Below, one piece after another: positions 9,951 to 16,458 of a DNA stretch of 24,273 nt (its first letter is position 1; every line of letters starts with the position of its first letter). Source of the stretch: a virus; IMG/VR virus record IMGVR_UViG_3300030520_000902, positions 1-24,273 of that record. The stretch is one strand, 5' to 3'. The notes under the pieces are model-generated. The model did no database searches, was not told where the DNA came from, and worked only from the letters and a program-made list of their open reading frames with translations. Made by a program: the position numbers and the translations under genes.

Positions 9951-10658
9951 ATGCCTACCTCCATAGTTCCCGCTGAGGAGATTCACCCGTCCCTGTGGCG
10001 AGCGTCCCAGCTCGCGCGCGGGCGTGGGCGGTTTCTGGGGACGGGGTATCCCGCGCTGTCAGCAGAGCTGCCTGGCGGCGGATGGCCTATAGCTGCGCTG
10101 GTCGACCTGCTGGTGCAGCAAACCGGTGTGGGAGAGTTGCGGTCGCTGCAGCCAGGGCTCAGCAAGGCTGGTATCTGTCCGGTCGCATTTGTGCAGCCAC
10201 CCCATTCCCTCAACGGACTGGGGCTGTGCCATATCGGCCTTCCCGTCGAGCGGGTGCTTCGCGTGCAGGCTGCGAAGACAGCAGACGCCTTGTGGTCGGT
10301 CGAGCAGATTCTTCGCGCAGGTAGTTGCGCCGCGGTAATTTTCTGGACCGACTACGCGAAAGCGTCATCACTCCGGCGTCTGCACCTTGCAGAGCAGTCG
10401 TCCGAGACGCTTTTCGTGATGGTCAGGCCACTCGCCGCCGCACAGGAATCGTCGCCGGCGCTCCTGCGATTGGCATTAAGACCGTCAGCCGACGGTCTGA
10501 CCGTCGATATTGTGAAACGACGAGGGCCAAATAGCGCAGAGCCCTTATCGATTTCCCTTCAACCCAATCCTGTTCTGTTTTCCCAACATGCGCGCCTTCC
10601 TCGCCGTTCACTTGCCGAACTTGCCTCTCGCGATATCGCGACCGATACGCTTGTATGA
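9951..10658 (+). CDS. imuA: ImuA, RecA/SulA-like accessory protein of SOS translesion mutagenesis
   Basis: In Proteobacteria ImuA acts with ImuB and the polymerase DnaE2 in damage-induced mutagenesis. The 235-residue protein begins with the typical segment HPSLWRASQLARG, then TGYPALSAELPGGGWP and LVDLLVQQTGVGELRSL, which mark the ImuA group of RecA-like proteins. A complete Walker A motif is absent, as usual in the family. I chose the ATG at 9951 because the only upstream start (9906) lies before the LexA box. No Shine-Dalgarno sequence is visible in the 15 bases between box and start, so initiation may be nearly leaderless. Length looks complete. Its partners imuB and dnaE2 are both damaged, so it probably has no working complex here. 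Confidence 0.85.
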   Translation: MPTSIVPAEEIHPSLWRASQLARGRGRFLGTGYPALSAELPGGGWPIAALVDLLVQQTGVGELRSLQPGLSKAGICPVAFVQPPHSLNGLGLCHIGLPVERVLRVQAAKTADALWSVEQILRAGSCAAVIFWTDYAKASSLRRLHLAEQSSETLFVMVRPLAAAQESSPALLRLALRPSADGLTVDIVKRRGPNSAEPLSISLQPNPVLFSQHARLPRRSLAELASRDIATDTLV

Positions 10659-10728
10659 GCTGGCAGATGGCAGCGCTGTAGCGAGGGAAGAGAAACGGAG
10701 CGGGTTCCTTCATGGCCTGTCAGGATGA
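10655..10728 (+). pseudogene. imuB: Probable deletion scar of imuB between imuA and dnaE2
   Basis: Only 76 bases separate imuA from dnaE2, where an imuB of about 1.4 kb is expected. An ATG at 10655 overlaps the imuA stop as ATGA, the coupling normal for the next gene, and reads MSWQMAAL-stop. At 10702-10728 another frame reads GFLHGLSG-stop and ends 6 bases before dnaE2; it resembles the W-F-x-H-G ending that I associate with ImuB. The two ends of imuB may therefore survive with the middle lost. The missing imuB is certain; the identity of the scar is inference. Confidence 0.45.
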
Positions 10729-10734
10729 CACGCC

Positions 10735-12216
10735 ATGGACGCAACCTTCACCGTTCTACCGGCGTATGCCGAGCTGTTCTGCCTCTCCAATTTCTCGTTC
10801 CTGCATGGTGCTTCGCATGCGGAGGAGCTGGCCCAACGTGCGGCGCAACTGGGCTACTCGGGTCTGGCGATAACTGACGAATGCTCGCTTGCGGGAATCG
10901 TACGGGCGCACGTCGCCGCGAAGGAGGCGAACCTTCCCTTCGTTGTCGGCTCGTACTTCCGGCTCGTCAATGCCGATGGCTCGCCGGCGTTCGGTCTCAT
11001 CCTCCTCGCCCAGAACCGTGAGGGATACGGAAACCTCTCCGAACTCATAACGCTTGCCCGCACACGCGGACGGAAAGGCACGTACCGGCTGACGCCACAC
11101 GACCTCTCGCGGCCGGACCTGGAGAGCAGCCACCTTCGCGGCGTGCCGGACTGTCTCGCGATACTGATACCGCATTTCCCCGCCAAGGAGGACGTGCTCG
11201 ACGTCCAGCTTGAGTGGCTCGCGCAGACGTTTCCCAACCGCGCATGGTGCGGCCTTGTGCTGCACCAACGTGCCATGGACGATATTCACCGGGGGGCTGT
11301 CGAATACATCGCCGACGGCCGTGGCATTCCGGTCGTCGCACTCGGCCAGGCGGTGATGCATGTGCGCTCGCGCAAACCGTTGCAGGACACGATGACCGCA
11401 ATCCGTGTGGGCAGGCCGGTGCAGGAGTGTGGCTACGACCTCTCGCCCAACGCGGAGCAGCACCTGCGCTCCCGCTTGCGTCTCGTGAACCTGTATCCGG
11501 AATATGCGCTCGCAGAGACGACGAACATCCTGTCGCGTTGCTCGTTCTCGCTCGACGAGTTGCGCTATGAGTACCCGGACGAACTCGTGCCGAAGGGCGT
11601 CACGCCGACCGCTTATCTGCGGCAGGAGACCTATATTGGCGCCCGCCGCCGGTTTCAATCCGGCATCCCATATCACGTGCAGGAACAGATTGAACACGAG
11701 CTTGAACTCATCAGGGAGCTCGAATACGAGCCGTACTTCCTGACGGTCTATGACATCGTCCGCTTTGCCCGCAGCCAGCACATCCTGTGTCAGGGCCGGG
11801 GCTCAGCCGCGAACTCAGCGGTCTGTTACTGCCTGGGTGTGACAGAAGTCGACCCGGCGCGAGGCAACATGCTTTTCGAGCGTTTTATCTCGAAAGAGCG
11901 GGGCGAGCCGCCCGACATCGACGTCGACTTTGAACACCAGCGACGGGAAGAGGTCATTCAATACATCTACCGGAAATATGGCCGCGACCGTGCCGCGATA
12001 GCCGCGGCGGTGTCGACCTATCGTCCGCGTGGTGCACTTCGCGAAACCGGCAAGGCGCTGGGCGTCGACCCCCAGATTGTCGATGCCGTGGCCAAGAGCC
12101 ATCAATGGTTTGATGGGAAACAGGACCTCCTCAATCGTTTTTCCGAGTCCGGCCTGAACCCGGAGACGCCTCTGATTCAACTGTGGGCATCGCTTGCATC
12201 GCAACTGCTCGGCTTC
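10735..12216 (+). pseudogene. dnaE2: Error-prone DNA polymerase DnaE2, 3'-truncated at the phage junction
   Basis: DnaE2 (ImuC) is the SOS-induced C-family polymerase. Residues 1-494 are DnaE2: the signature CLSNFSFLHGAS at the start of the PHP domain, LAITDECSLAGIVRAH, the polymerase segment QGRGSAANSAVCYCLG, and PPDIDVDFEHQRREEVIQYI with two catalytic Asp (394 and 396). The match ends at SLASQLLGF; after base 12216 the open frame runs on 244 codons to 12951, but that part is the antisense of a phage gene. The usual protein has about 1050 residues, so the third catalytic Asp, the fingers, the beta-clamp motif and the OB region are missing. It cannot be an active polymerase. The remaining 3' half is not in the window. 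AGGA lies about 10 bases before the ATG. Confidence 0.92.
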
Positions 12217-12219
12217 CTT
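12214..12219. other. Junction between host dnaE2 and phage DNA
   Basis: Rightward dnaE2 homology ends and leftward phage homology begins within a few bases of 12217 (GGCTTCCTTT). Both genes are cut in mid-domain, so this is either a deletion or recombination joint, or an attachment site inside dnaE2. No integrase is next to it, and no copy of this sequence was noticed at the integrase end, which favours a deletion joint. Confidence 0.7.
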
Positions 12220-12894
12220 TACGAGTGCCGCCACGATCTTGCGGCGCGCCTTCAGGAAGCAGAGATCGCAGTTTCCAAGATCGCCTTGCGGGTCCAGTTG
12301 AAGATCAAACGGCTGTTCCCGCCAAAAATTCAGCACGTCGCTTTTGCTGACGTTGGCTCGTGCGAGTGGCAGAACCGGATAGCCGTCGCGGTTGTCGCGC
12401 GCAGGATTGAGCATGCGTGCAACACGGCCCGGTTCGTCCGCTCGAATGCCCATCACCGAATCCCATTCGTCAAAGCCATAGCCCCGCATGTAAGCGCCGC
12501 CTGTGCGCACCTTGAGGTTCGCGGTACACAGACGCATCGGCGGATTCGGCAGCATGCCCAATGCGCTATTCAACGTCGCGAATGGTTCCCCGTTACGCGA
12601 AGCCGTTTCGAATGTCACCGTGCGGTACCGGCACATGCGTTGCGGTTGTCCGTCGTTGAAGCCATCCCATTCGAGCCAAGTTATAGGGACGTTCCAGCGG
12701 CGCGCGCATTCGTCAATGAATACGAGCGTTTCTTCGCGTTCCTTTCCTGTGTTCTGAAACAGGACGTGACAGTCCGCAGGCAATCCTTCGTTCGCCTGCA
12801 GAATTTCGTGCAGCATGAAACCGCTCGTTCGGCCACCGCTGAAGCAGATTTGCGCGGGGCCGCAGACGATATACGGGGCGAGACTCACGAGCAT
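12217..12894 (-). pseudogene. Phage PAPS-reductase-like (adenine nucleotide alpha-hydrolase) protein, 3'-truncated
   Basis: Read leftward, the protein starts MLVSLAPYIVCGPAQICFSGG, with the PP-loop SGGRTS that binds ATP or PAPS. FQNTGKEREETLVFI, a GIRADEPGRVARM segment and GDLGNCDLCFLKARRK with a conserved Cys pair follow. These mark the phosphoadenosine phosphosulfate reductase family found in many phages, where the role is unknown (DNA or tRNA thiolation and sulfur supply are suggested). About 226 phage-derived residues remain; the open frame then continues 134 codons through antisense dnaE2 to a stop at 11815, giving a 359-residue chimera. I prefer the ATG at 12894, 4 bases after the upstream gene's stop codon, over the one at 12921. 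The Cys pair survives, so partial function cannot be excluded. Confidence 0.75.
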
Positions 12895-12898
12895 GGCT

Positions 12899-13120
12899 TC
12901 ATCTCTCGCGAAAGACTTCATCGAAGACGATGCGCAGGTCTTCGCCCTTGAGCGGCCTGCGGCCGTACCATTTCACCGCGAGCGCCGCGCGCTGGTCCGC
13001 GACGGCCACCCACTCACCGCCGCGCCGGACCGCTTCAGCGCGTACCTGCGCCCCCAGCGTGGTATGCGTGACCCCAGGCAATATCTCATGCGCGGGGAAC
13101 CTTAGAGCGTCGCGTGTCAT
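12899..13120 (-). CDS. Small conserved phage protein of unknown function (73 aa)
   Basis: I do not recognise a family. The protein is compact, with a basic middle and no Cys or membrane segment; a central strand-like part reads EWVAVADQRAALAVKWYG. GGGAG lies 7 bases before the ATG, a good ribosome binding site. The stop is only 4 bases before the chosen start of the PAPS-reductase-like gene, so the two form one leftward transcription unit. Coding is supported by the binding site and tight packing rather than by homology. Confidence 0.6.
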   Translation of the reverse strand: MTRDALRFPAHEILPGVTHTTLGAQVRAEAVRRGGEWVAVADQRAALAVKWYGRRPLKGEDLRIVFDEVFRER

Positions 13121-13144
13121 GGACTTTCTCCCTGGCGCGATGGG

Positions 13145-13342
13145 TCAGTGCTTCGCCGCGTCAGCTTTCAGGCGCGGGTCTTCGGGTTCTGCCCCGACAA
13201 GCGCGGTTCGCGCAATGCGTGCGATATCGGGCAGCGTCAGCGCGCTATGCGAGCGTTCGGCCATCTCGGCAATCAGCGCGAGAGCATCGCGCAGCCGGCT
13301 CGCATCATGCAGCGCGCGCTCGCGTATGTGGTCTGAGCGCAT
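13145..13342 (-). CDS. Small phage protein of unknown function (65 aa)
   Basis: Starts MRSDHIRERALHDASRLRDA, a mainly helical protein ending in PEDPRLKADAAKH. I place the start at 13342 because GGGAG lies 9 bases upstream; longer versions of the frame run back into rusA and give an arginine-rich string with no sense. The helix-turn-helix-like stretch ALTLPDIARIARTAL is suggestive only. It lies 31 bases after rusA in the leftward operon. Confidence 0.6.
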   Translation of the reverse strand: MRSDHIRERALHDASRLRDALALIAEMAERSHSALTLPDIARIARTALVGAEPEDPRLKADAAKH

Positions 13343-13373
13343 AACCCTTAACTCCCTTTGTTTCAGGTTCAAT

Positions 13374-13859
13374 TCACACCTCCAGCGATGGCGTCGTTTC
13401 AAGCGCGAGCGCACACTGCTGCGCGGCCAGCGGCTCAACGATAATTTCGGTGCGCGGGTTGGTGCGGTCGATGCCGTGATAGACGTGCTTCTCACGCACC
13501 TGCCGGTCGTTCAGATAAACGCCTTTCTGGACCAACTCACGTGCCTTCCTGCTGCCGCGCTTGACCTTCGCATAGCGGTCCTGCAACACGTCGAGAATGA
13601 CCGATTCGTCCAGGTCAGGCCGCTCGCTCGCGTAGAAAATCCGCAGCGTCACGCGCACCGGTCCCGTGAGTTGCGCGCGCGAGTTCTGGGGAATCTGTCG
13701 GAGTGCGTAGCGTTCGAAAGCGAGCGCCTTGTCGGATTTACGCACCATCGGACGCGCTTTTACCTCGCCTGACTCGTCGCGGAATTTCAGCGTACCGATC
13801 GCGCGGCTGTTTGCCTTGCTCGCCGGTTCGCCAAGGATCGTAAAAGCGATAGCGGTCAT
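13374..13859 (-). CDS. rusA: RusA-family Holliday junction resolvase
   Basis: RusA endonucleases cut Holliday junctions during phage recombination and replication. The 161-residue protein shows the family pattern: an N-terminal strand FTILGEPASKANSRA, then RPDLDESVILDVLQD with the Asp82/Asp84 pair, and VYLNDRQVREKHVYHG with Asp118, the acidic residues expected to hold the metal. It is somewhat longer than E. coli RusA (120 aa), within the range of phage forms. The ATG overlaps the stop of the upstream gene as ATGA, so translation is coupled. It lies with the replication genes in the leftward early operon. Confidence 0.88.
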   Translation of the reverse strand: MTAIAFTILGEPASKANSRAIGTLKFRDESGEVKARPMVRKSDKALAFERYALRQIPQNSRAQLTGPVRVTLRIFYASERPDLDESVILDVLQDRYAKVKRGSRKARELVQKGVYLNDRQVREKHVYHGIDRTNPRTEIIVEPLAAQQCALALETTPSLEV

Positions 13860-14380
13860 GCTGCGGCCCCTTCCGGCTCTTCGTCATCGTCGCCGGGTTC
13901 GCGCTCGCGCATCGGGTGCGCCGCTTCCCACTTGCGGATCGCTTCGCTTGCAATCGCGAGCTTCAGCGCAGGAACGGCCTTCGTCTTCGAGTCTTCGACA
14001 ATCCGCTGCGCCCAAGCGATACCGGGTTGCGGATGAAGGCTGATGGTCCCCGCGATGCCAGCGAGCTTCGCTCGTGCGGTCGGGCTGTCGGTGCGCTCGA
14101 TGGCTTCCTCGATGCGGAATTGATGCGCAAGCGGCACCGGCCGTGGCTCTGCGCAAAGTTCCAGGAACTCGGGCAAGGTCGGCGGGTTCTTCGCGTGGTA
14201 TAGCGCAGCAACCCCGCGTTGCAGGGCGTCGCGGGGCATGCCGCGCATCGTGTTCGTCCATTCCGCTTCCGCCTCGCTCATGTCCACGTCGCGCCACATG
14301 TCGAGAAACCGCGCCCCGTACAGGCTCGACATCTTCCGGAAGAGCCACGCACCGCGCGTCTCAATGCTTTGGGATGACAT
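13856..14380 (-). CDS. Phage replication protein, helicase-loader-like (lambda P analogue)
   Basis: A 174-residue protein that begins MSSQSIETRGAWLFRKMSSL, followed by FLDMWRDVDMSEAEAEW and NPPTLPEFLELC. The short helical domain with a xPTLPEFxxxC motif, next to a replication initiator, is the usual form of lambda P-like or DnaT-like loaders that bring the host helicase to the phage origin. I infer the role from this motif and the gene order; I cannot name the family firmly. GGAGG lies 6 bases before the ATG, which decides the start against a frame that is open for 105 more codons upstream. The start lies 20 bases inside the end of the upstream gene, and the stop overlaps rusA. Confidence 0.65.
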   Translation of the reverse strand: MSSQSIETRGAWLFRKMSSLYGARFLDMWRDVDMSEAEAEWTNTMRGMPRDALQRGVAALYHAKNPPTLPEFLELCAEPRPVPLAHQFRIEEAIERTDSPTARAKLAGIAGTISLHPQPGIAWAQRIVEDSKTKAVPALKLAIASEAIRKWEAAHPMREREPGDDDEEPEGAAA

Positions 14381-14735
14381 TGCGGACCTCCGCAGCTTCA
14401 ACGTCGATAACGTCCGGCGAGACTTCAGCGCCAGCGCGCCCGCCGGTGAGCGCCACATAAGCCCGCTTGCGATCCGCACTGCGTTCGTCGAAGTGGGCAC
14501 GCTGACCACTGGCGGATGGCGAGGCGCGCGCGGGCGGCAGCGATTGCATGCGCTGCGCGTCCAGCGTCCACCGCTCGGCAATCGCGAGTACAAAGCCCGG
14601 TTTGATGCGCCCATACGTGTCCGACGCGTGCGCTTCCACACACGCGGCTTCGATCGTTGCGGCTGTGATTCCCTGCTCGGCGGCAGCGATGACACGCGGG
14701 TCCGATGGCGACGCTTCGATCGAGTGGCGTCGCAT
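14361..14735 (-). CDS. C-terminal part of a split phage replication initiator
   Basis: From the ATG at 14735 the protein reads MRRHSIEASPSDPRVIAAAE, then GITAATIEAACVEA and GFVLAIAERWTLDA: a small helical domain common at the C-terminus of O-like phage replication proteins. The same frame is open and protein-like well upstream of this ATG (HSERAAGKPAELTAA, and before it EGSRKGVGRERSKPKTKGTN) back to the 11-bp repeat at 14881-14921. This is therefore the second half of one gene whose first half is at 14888-15340 in another frame. Removing one 11-bp unit would join the halves into a single protein of 322 residues. No good ribosome binding site precedes 14735, which supports a split gene over two genes. 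Confidence 0.7.
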   Translation of the reverse strand: MRRHSIEASPSDPRVIAAAEQGITAATIEAACVEAHASDTYGRIKPGFVLAIAERWTLDAQRMQSLPPARASPSASGQRAHFDERSADRKRAYVALTGGRAGAEVSPDVIDVEAAEVRNVIPKH

Positions 14736-14880
14736 TGCTGCGGTCAGTTCGGCAGGCTTCCCGGCCGCACGTTCTGAATGGCCGGTGGGGGCGTGGTCGG
14801 ACGCTTCACGCGTATACGCGCGCGTGCGCGGGTTATGCCCCGTCCGTCCGTTAGTACCCTTGGTTTTAGGTTTACTCCTT

Positions 14881-14921
14881 TCCCTTCCTACTCCCTTCCT
14901 ACTCCCTTCCTACTCCCTTCC
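14881..14921. repeat. 11-bp tandem repeat inside the replication gene, 3.7 copies
   Basis: TCCCTTCCTAC occurs three times without change (14881-14891, 14892-14902, 14903-14913), followed by a partial fourth copy TCCCTTCC (14914-14921). Because 11 is not a multiple of 3, each gain or loss shifts the reading frame. In the leftward gene the repeat encodes a basic linker (EGSRKGVGRE); in the present state the frame from the N-terminal half meets TAG at 14888-14890. Confidence 0.95.
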
Positions 14922-15340
14922 GTCCCACACTGCTCCATGATTACGTCGTGAGCGCCACCTGAAGCGGGCGGACTCCCGCCATTGCCTCTCGCCCCGAACC
15001 CCCTGTCGGGCGGGGGAAAGGCGGGCTTGGAAGGCCGGTTGATGACCTGGTGCTTTTTGAACGTCGGGATGTGCAGATACCGCTCTCCGGTATCACTCAC
15101 TGAATATTCGATGAGCAATCCCTGTTCTATCAGGCACACGATAAGCGGTTCCACCTCGATGTCGGCATCGTGCGAACTCGGAAACACCTGCATCTTCAGC
15201 TTCTCGGGGTCGCGTGGCAGGTTGCCGCAGTCGTCCGCAAAATTCCATGTGCCGATGAACAGCAACCGTGCTGCCAGCGGCACGCGTACAACCTGCGGAT
15301 TTGTCCAGAACTCAGGTTTGATCGTTCGGATGCGCGCCAT
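14888..15340 (-). CDS. N-terminal part of a split phage replication initiator (winged-helix)
   Basis: Begins MARIRTIKPEFWTNPQVVRV, then RLLFIGTWNFADDCGNL, LKMQVFPSSHD and LIEQGLLIEYSV. This is the well-known N-terminal winged-helix domain of phage replication proteins that bind the origin (O-like initiators in many phages of Burkholderia and related hosts). It ends after 150 residues at a TAG inside the 11-bp repeat; the expected C-terminal domain continues in another frame (14361-14735). GCGGAG lies 6 bases before the ATG. The domain alone could still bind DNA but would lack the part that contacts the loader. Assembly error, mutation or a reversible switch are all possible. Confidence 0.8.
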   Translation of the reverse strand: MARIRTIKPEFWTNPQVVRVPLAARLLFIGTWNFADDCGNLPRDPEKLKMQVFPSSHDADIEVEPLIVCLIEQGLLIEYSVSDTGERYLHIPTFKKHQVINRPSKPAFPPPDRGFGARGNGGSPPASGGAHDVIMEQCGTEGSRKGVGRE

Positions 15341-15352
15341 GACAAACTCCGC

Positions 15353-15739
15353 TTACGCGAGCTGTTCGGTGTTCACCGGCTCTGCGTCGGGCGCTCGACG
15401 GCGTGCGACTTTCTGCGCCGGATCACGCGGCAGCATGCCGGGCTTCATGACGCCACATGCGGCGAGTTGCCTGCCTAGCAGCATCCACATGCGCCAAAGG
15501 TCTGGGCGCAGCGTGTACGGCGTGACGAGCGCGTTGTCGGCTCCGTCGACCACGAACGGGACCAGATGCATGGGGATCGGCTGCGAACATGCCTTCCACT
15601 GCGCGATCGACTGGTCACTGATGCCGAGCAACCGGCACAGCTTGCGCGGTGTGCCGACCTTTCGGGCGGCGATCTGAAGGGCTGCGAAACCGATCGTCGC
15701 TTGGGCCTGGGTGAAGCGTGGGGTAATGAGGCGAGCCAT
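15353..15739 (-). CDS. Cro/YdaS-like helix-turn-helix regulator of the leftward early operon
   Basis: A 128-residue protein with a helix-turn-helix TPRKLCRLLGISDQSIAQWK at residues 30-49, then IPMHLVPFVVDGADNALVTP and YTLRPDLW. The xLRPDLW ending of the DNA-binding domain is characteristic of YdaS/Cro-type phage regulators that identify themselves by this tail. It is first in the leftward operon and faces an operator-like region, so self-regulation is likely. The stop lies 12 bases before the replication gene. I take ATG 15739 (GGGAG 11 bases upstream) rather than 15775, which has no binding site. The C-terminal 60 residues are basic and of unknown use. Confidence 0.72.
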   Translation of the reverse strand: MARLITPRFTQAQATIGFAALQIAARKVGTPRKLCRLLGISDQSIAQWKACSQPIPMHLVPFVVDGADNALVTPYTLRPDLWRMWMLLGRQLAACGVMKPGMLPRDPAQKVARRRAPDAEPVNTEQLA

Positions 15740-15853
15740 GATTTTTCTGTCTCCCGATGAGGCAGTCAGAATCAAACCATAGGCGATTTAGTGCCGCTTA
15801 ATCAATGATCCGGATTAGCCGGTCTCAATAGCGCAGGCGCGCAGTAAATTGTA

Positions 15854-15879
15854 TTGAGTTGCCTAAAGTTTCAACTCAA
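15854..15879. promoter_or_regulatory. Inverted repeat, candidate operator and promoter of the leftward operon
   Basis: TTGAGTTG (15854-15861) and CAACTCAA (15872-15879) form perfect 8-bp arms around a 10-bp spacer. On the leftward strand TTGAAA and TACAAT (15848-15853) lie 15 bases apart, a short but possible promoter spacing, so the repeat would overlap the -35 element. That suits autoregulation by the Cro/YdaS-like protein. The arms are plain to see; the binding protein is inferred. Confidence 0.45.
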
Positions 15880-15919
15880 TTCATTTCAGTGCGCTAAAAT
15901 ATTTCGGTGGAGGTTCATC

Positions 15920-15943
15920 ATGGGAGTAGACACTAACGTATAG
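15920..15943 (+). other. Seven-codon open frame with a strong ribosome binding site
   Basis: GGAGG sits 6 bases before an ATG that reads MGVDTNV-stop. The binding site is better than that of most genes in the phage region. It could be a leader peptide, or the start of a repressor gene that was lost through a later mutation. No further evidence. Confidence 0.3.
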
Positions 15944-16192
15944 TAAACCCGCATCAATTTTTGTGCGTCCGCACAACCTCCTGATCGCGTCCAGACATCG
16001 CCGCCGGACATGGATTTTCGACGTTGGGCACGGTGAAGGGATGCACGGTTTCGCTGCATGGCTTCACCTGTCTGCAAGTTTCGCTTTCGACTGTTCCATC
16101 AAGTGCGACAATCGGCCGGTTCTTCCTGACCTCTCTGGCGGGACAGCAATTTTAATATCGCATTGCACAATCGTCCGGTAGTCGCCGGAATT

Positions 16193-16237
16193 ATCCGGAT
16201 TGGTCGTATTTGCAAATGCGATTTCCCGAACTATTCT
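16193..16237 (+). promoter_or_regulatory. Candidate rightward early promoter with adjacent operator-like motif
   Basis: TTGCAA (16210-16215) and TATTCT (16232-16237) are separated by 16 bases and point toward the alpha-CTD and recombination genes. ATCCGGATTGG (16193-16203) lies just upstream and nearly repeats ATCCGGATTAG (15808-15818) at the leftward side, so one regulator could bind both. Short motifs; moderate to low certainty. Confidence 0.3.
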
Positions 16238-16298
16238 CGTAATTCATTCTCCGCTTCGGGGATTATCCGTGCAATACGACTTTAGCAACCGCACTGCG

Positions 16299-16448
16299 AT
16301 GTCATATCGCGGTGCTTTAAGACTCGTTCCTAAAAGCCTGCGTCCGCAATGGCTGGCGATGCGGCTCGCCTATGCCGCGCCGCGCGTGGATATCGGCTGC
16401 GCGTGGGTGCCGCCCCCGGTCGCGCGCAACTGCCTGCGCGCATCGTGA
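16299..16448 (+). CDS. Possible small phage protein (49 aa)
   Basis: Starts MSYRGALRLVPKSLRPQWLA and ends 10 bases before the alpha-CTD gene. The packing and the sensible composition (one likely amphipathic helix, then a Pro-rich tail) favour a gene. Against it, no Shine-Dalgarno sequence precedes the ATG. Function unknown. Confidence 0.35.
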   Translation: MSYRGALRLVPKSLRPQWLAMRLAYAAPRVDIGCAWVPPPVARNCLRAS

Positions 16449-16458
16449 GGAAGTCCCC

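Larger units (their letters stand above)
15740..16298. other. Divergent early control region without a visible repressor gene
   Basis: About 560 bases separate the leftward regulator from the first rightward frame. The region is AT-richer than its flanks and holds an inverted repeat (15854-15879), two copies of ATCCGGATT followed by one base and G (15808-15818 and 16193-16203), a promoter-like pair near 16210-16237 and a 7-codon frame at 15920. A CI-like repressor would normally lie at such a divergent switch, but no frame here has such a domain; a leftward frame of 63 codons (15886-16077) looks spurious. Confidence 0.6.

Noticed and set aside
11815-12216. Last 134 codons of the leftward PAPS-reductase frame as a real domain
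   Set aside because: They are the antisense of dnaE2 and appear only because the junction left the frame open.
12217-12951. Residues 495-738 of the open dnaE2 frame as a new polymerase C-terminal domain
   Set aside because: This part is the exact antisense of a recognisable PAPS-reductase-like gene, so it is not a natural domain.
14361-14695. N-terminal extension of the helicase-loader-like gene to 14695
   Set aside because: The extension is out-of-frame reading of the replication gene; GGAGG before 14380 gives the start.
14881-14921. CRISPR-like repeat
   Set aside because: The units are 11 bp, directly adjacent and without spacers; it is a simple tandem repeat within a gene.
15886-16077. 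Leftward 63-codon frame as a CI repressor
   Set aside because: No helix-turn-helix pattern, no ribosome binding site, and composition of a chance frame.
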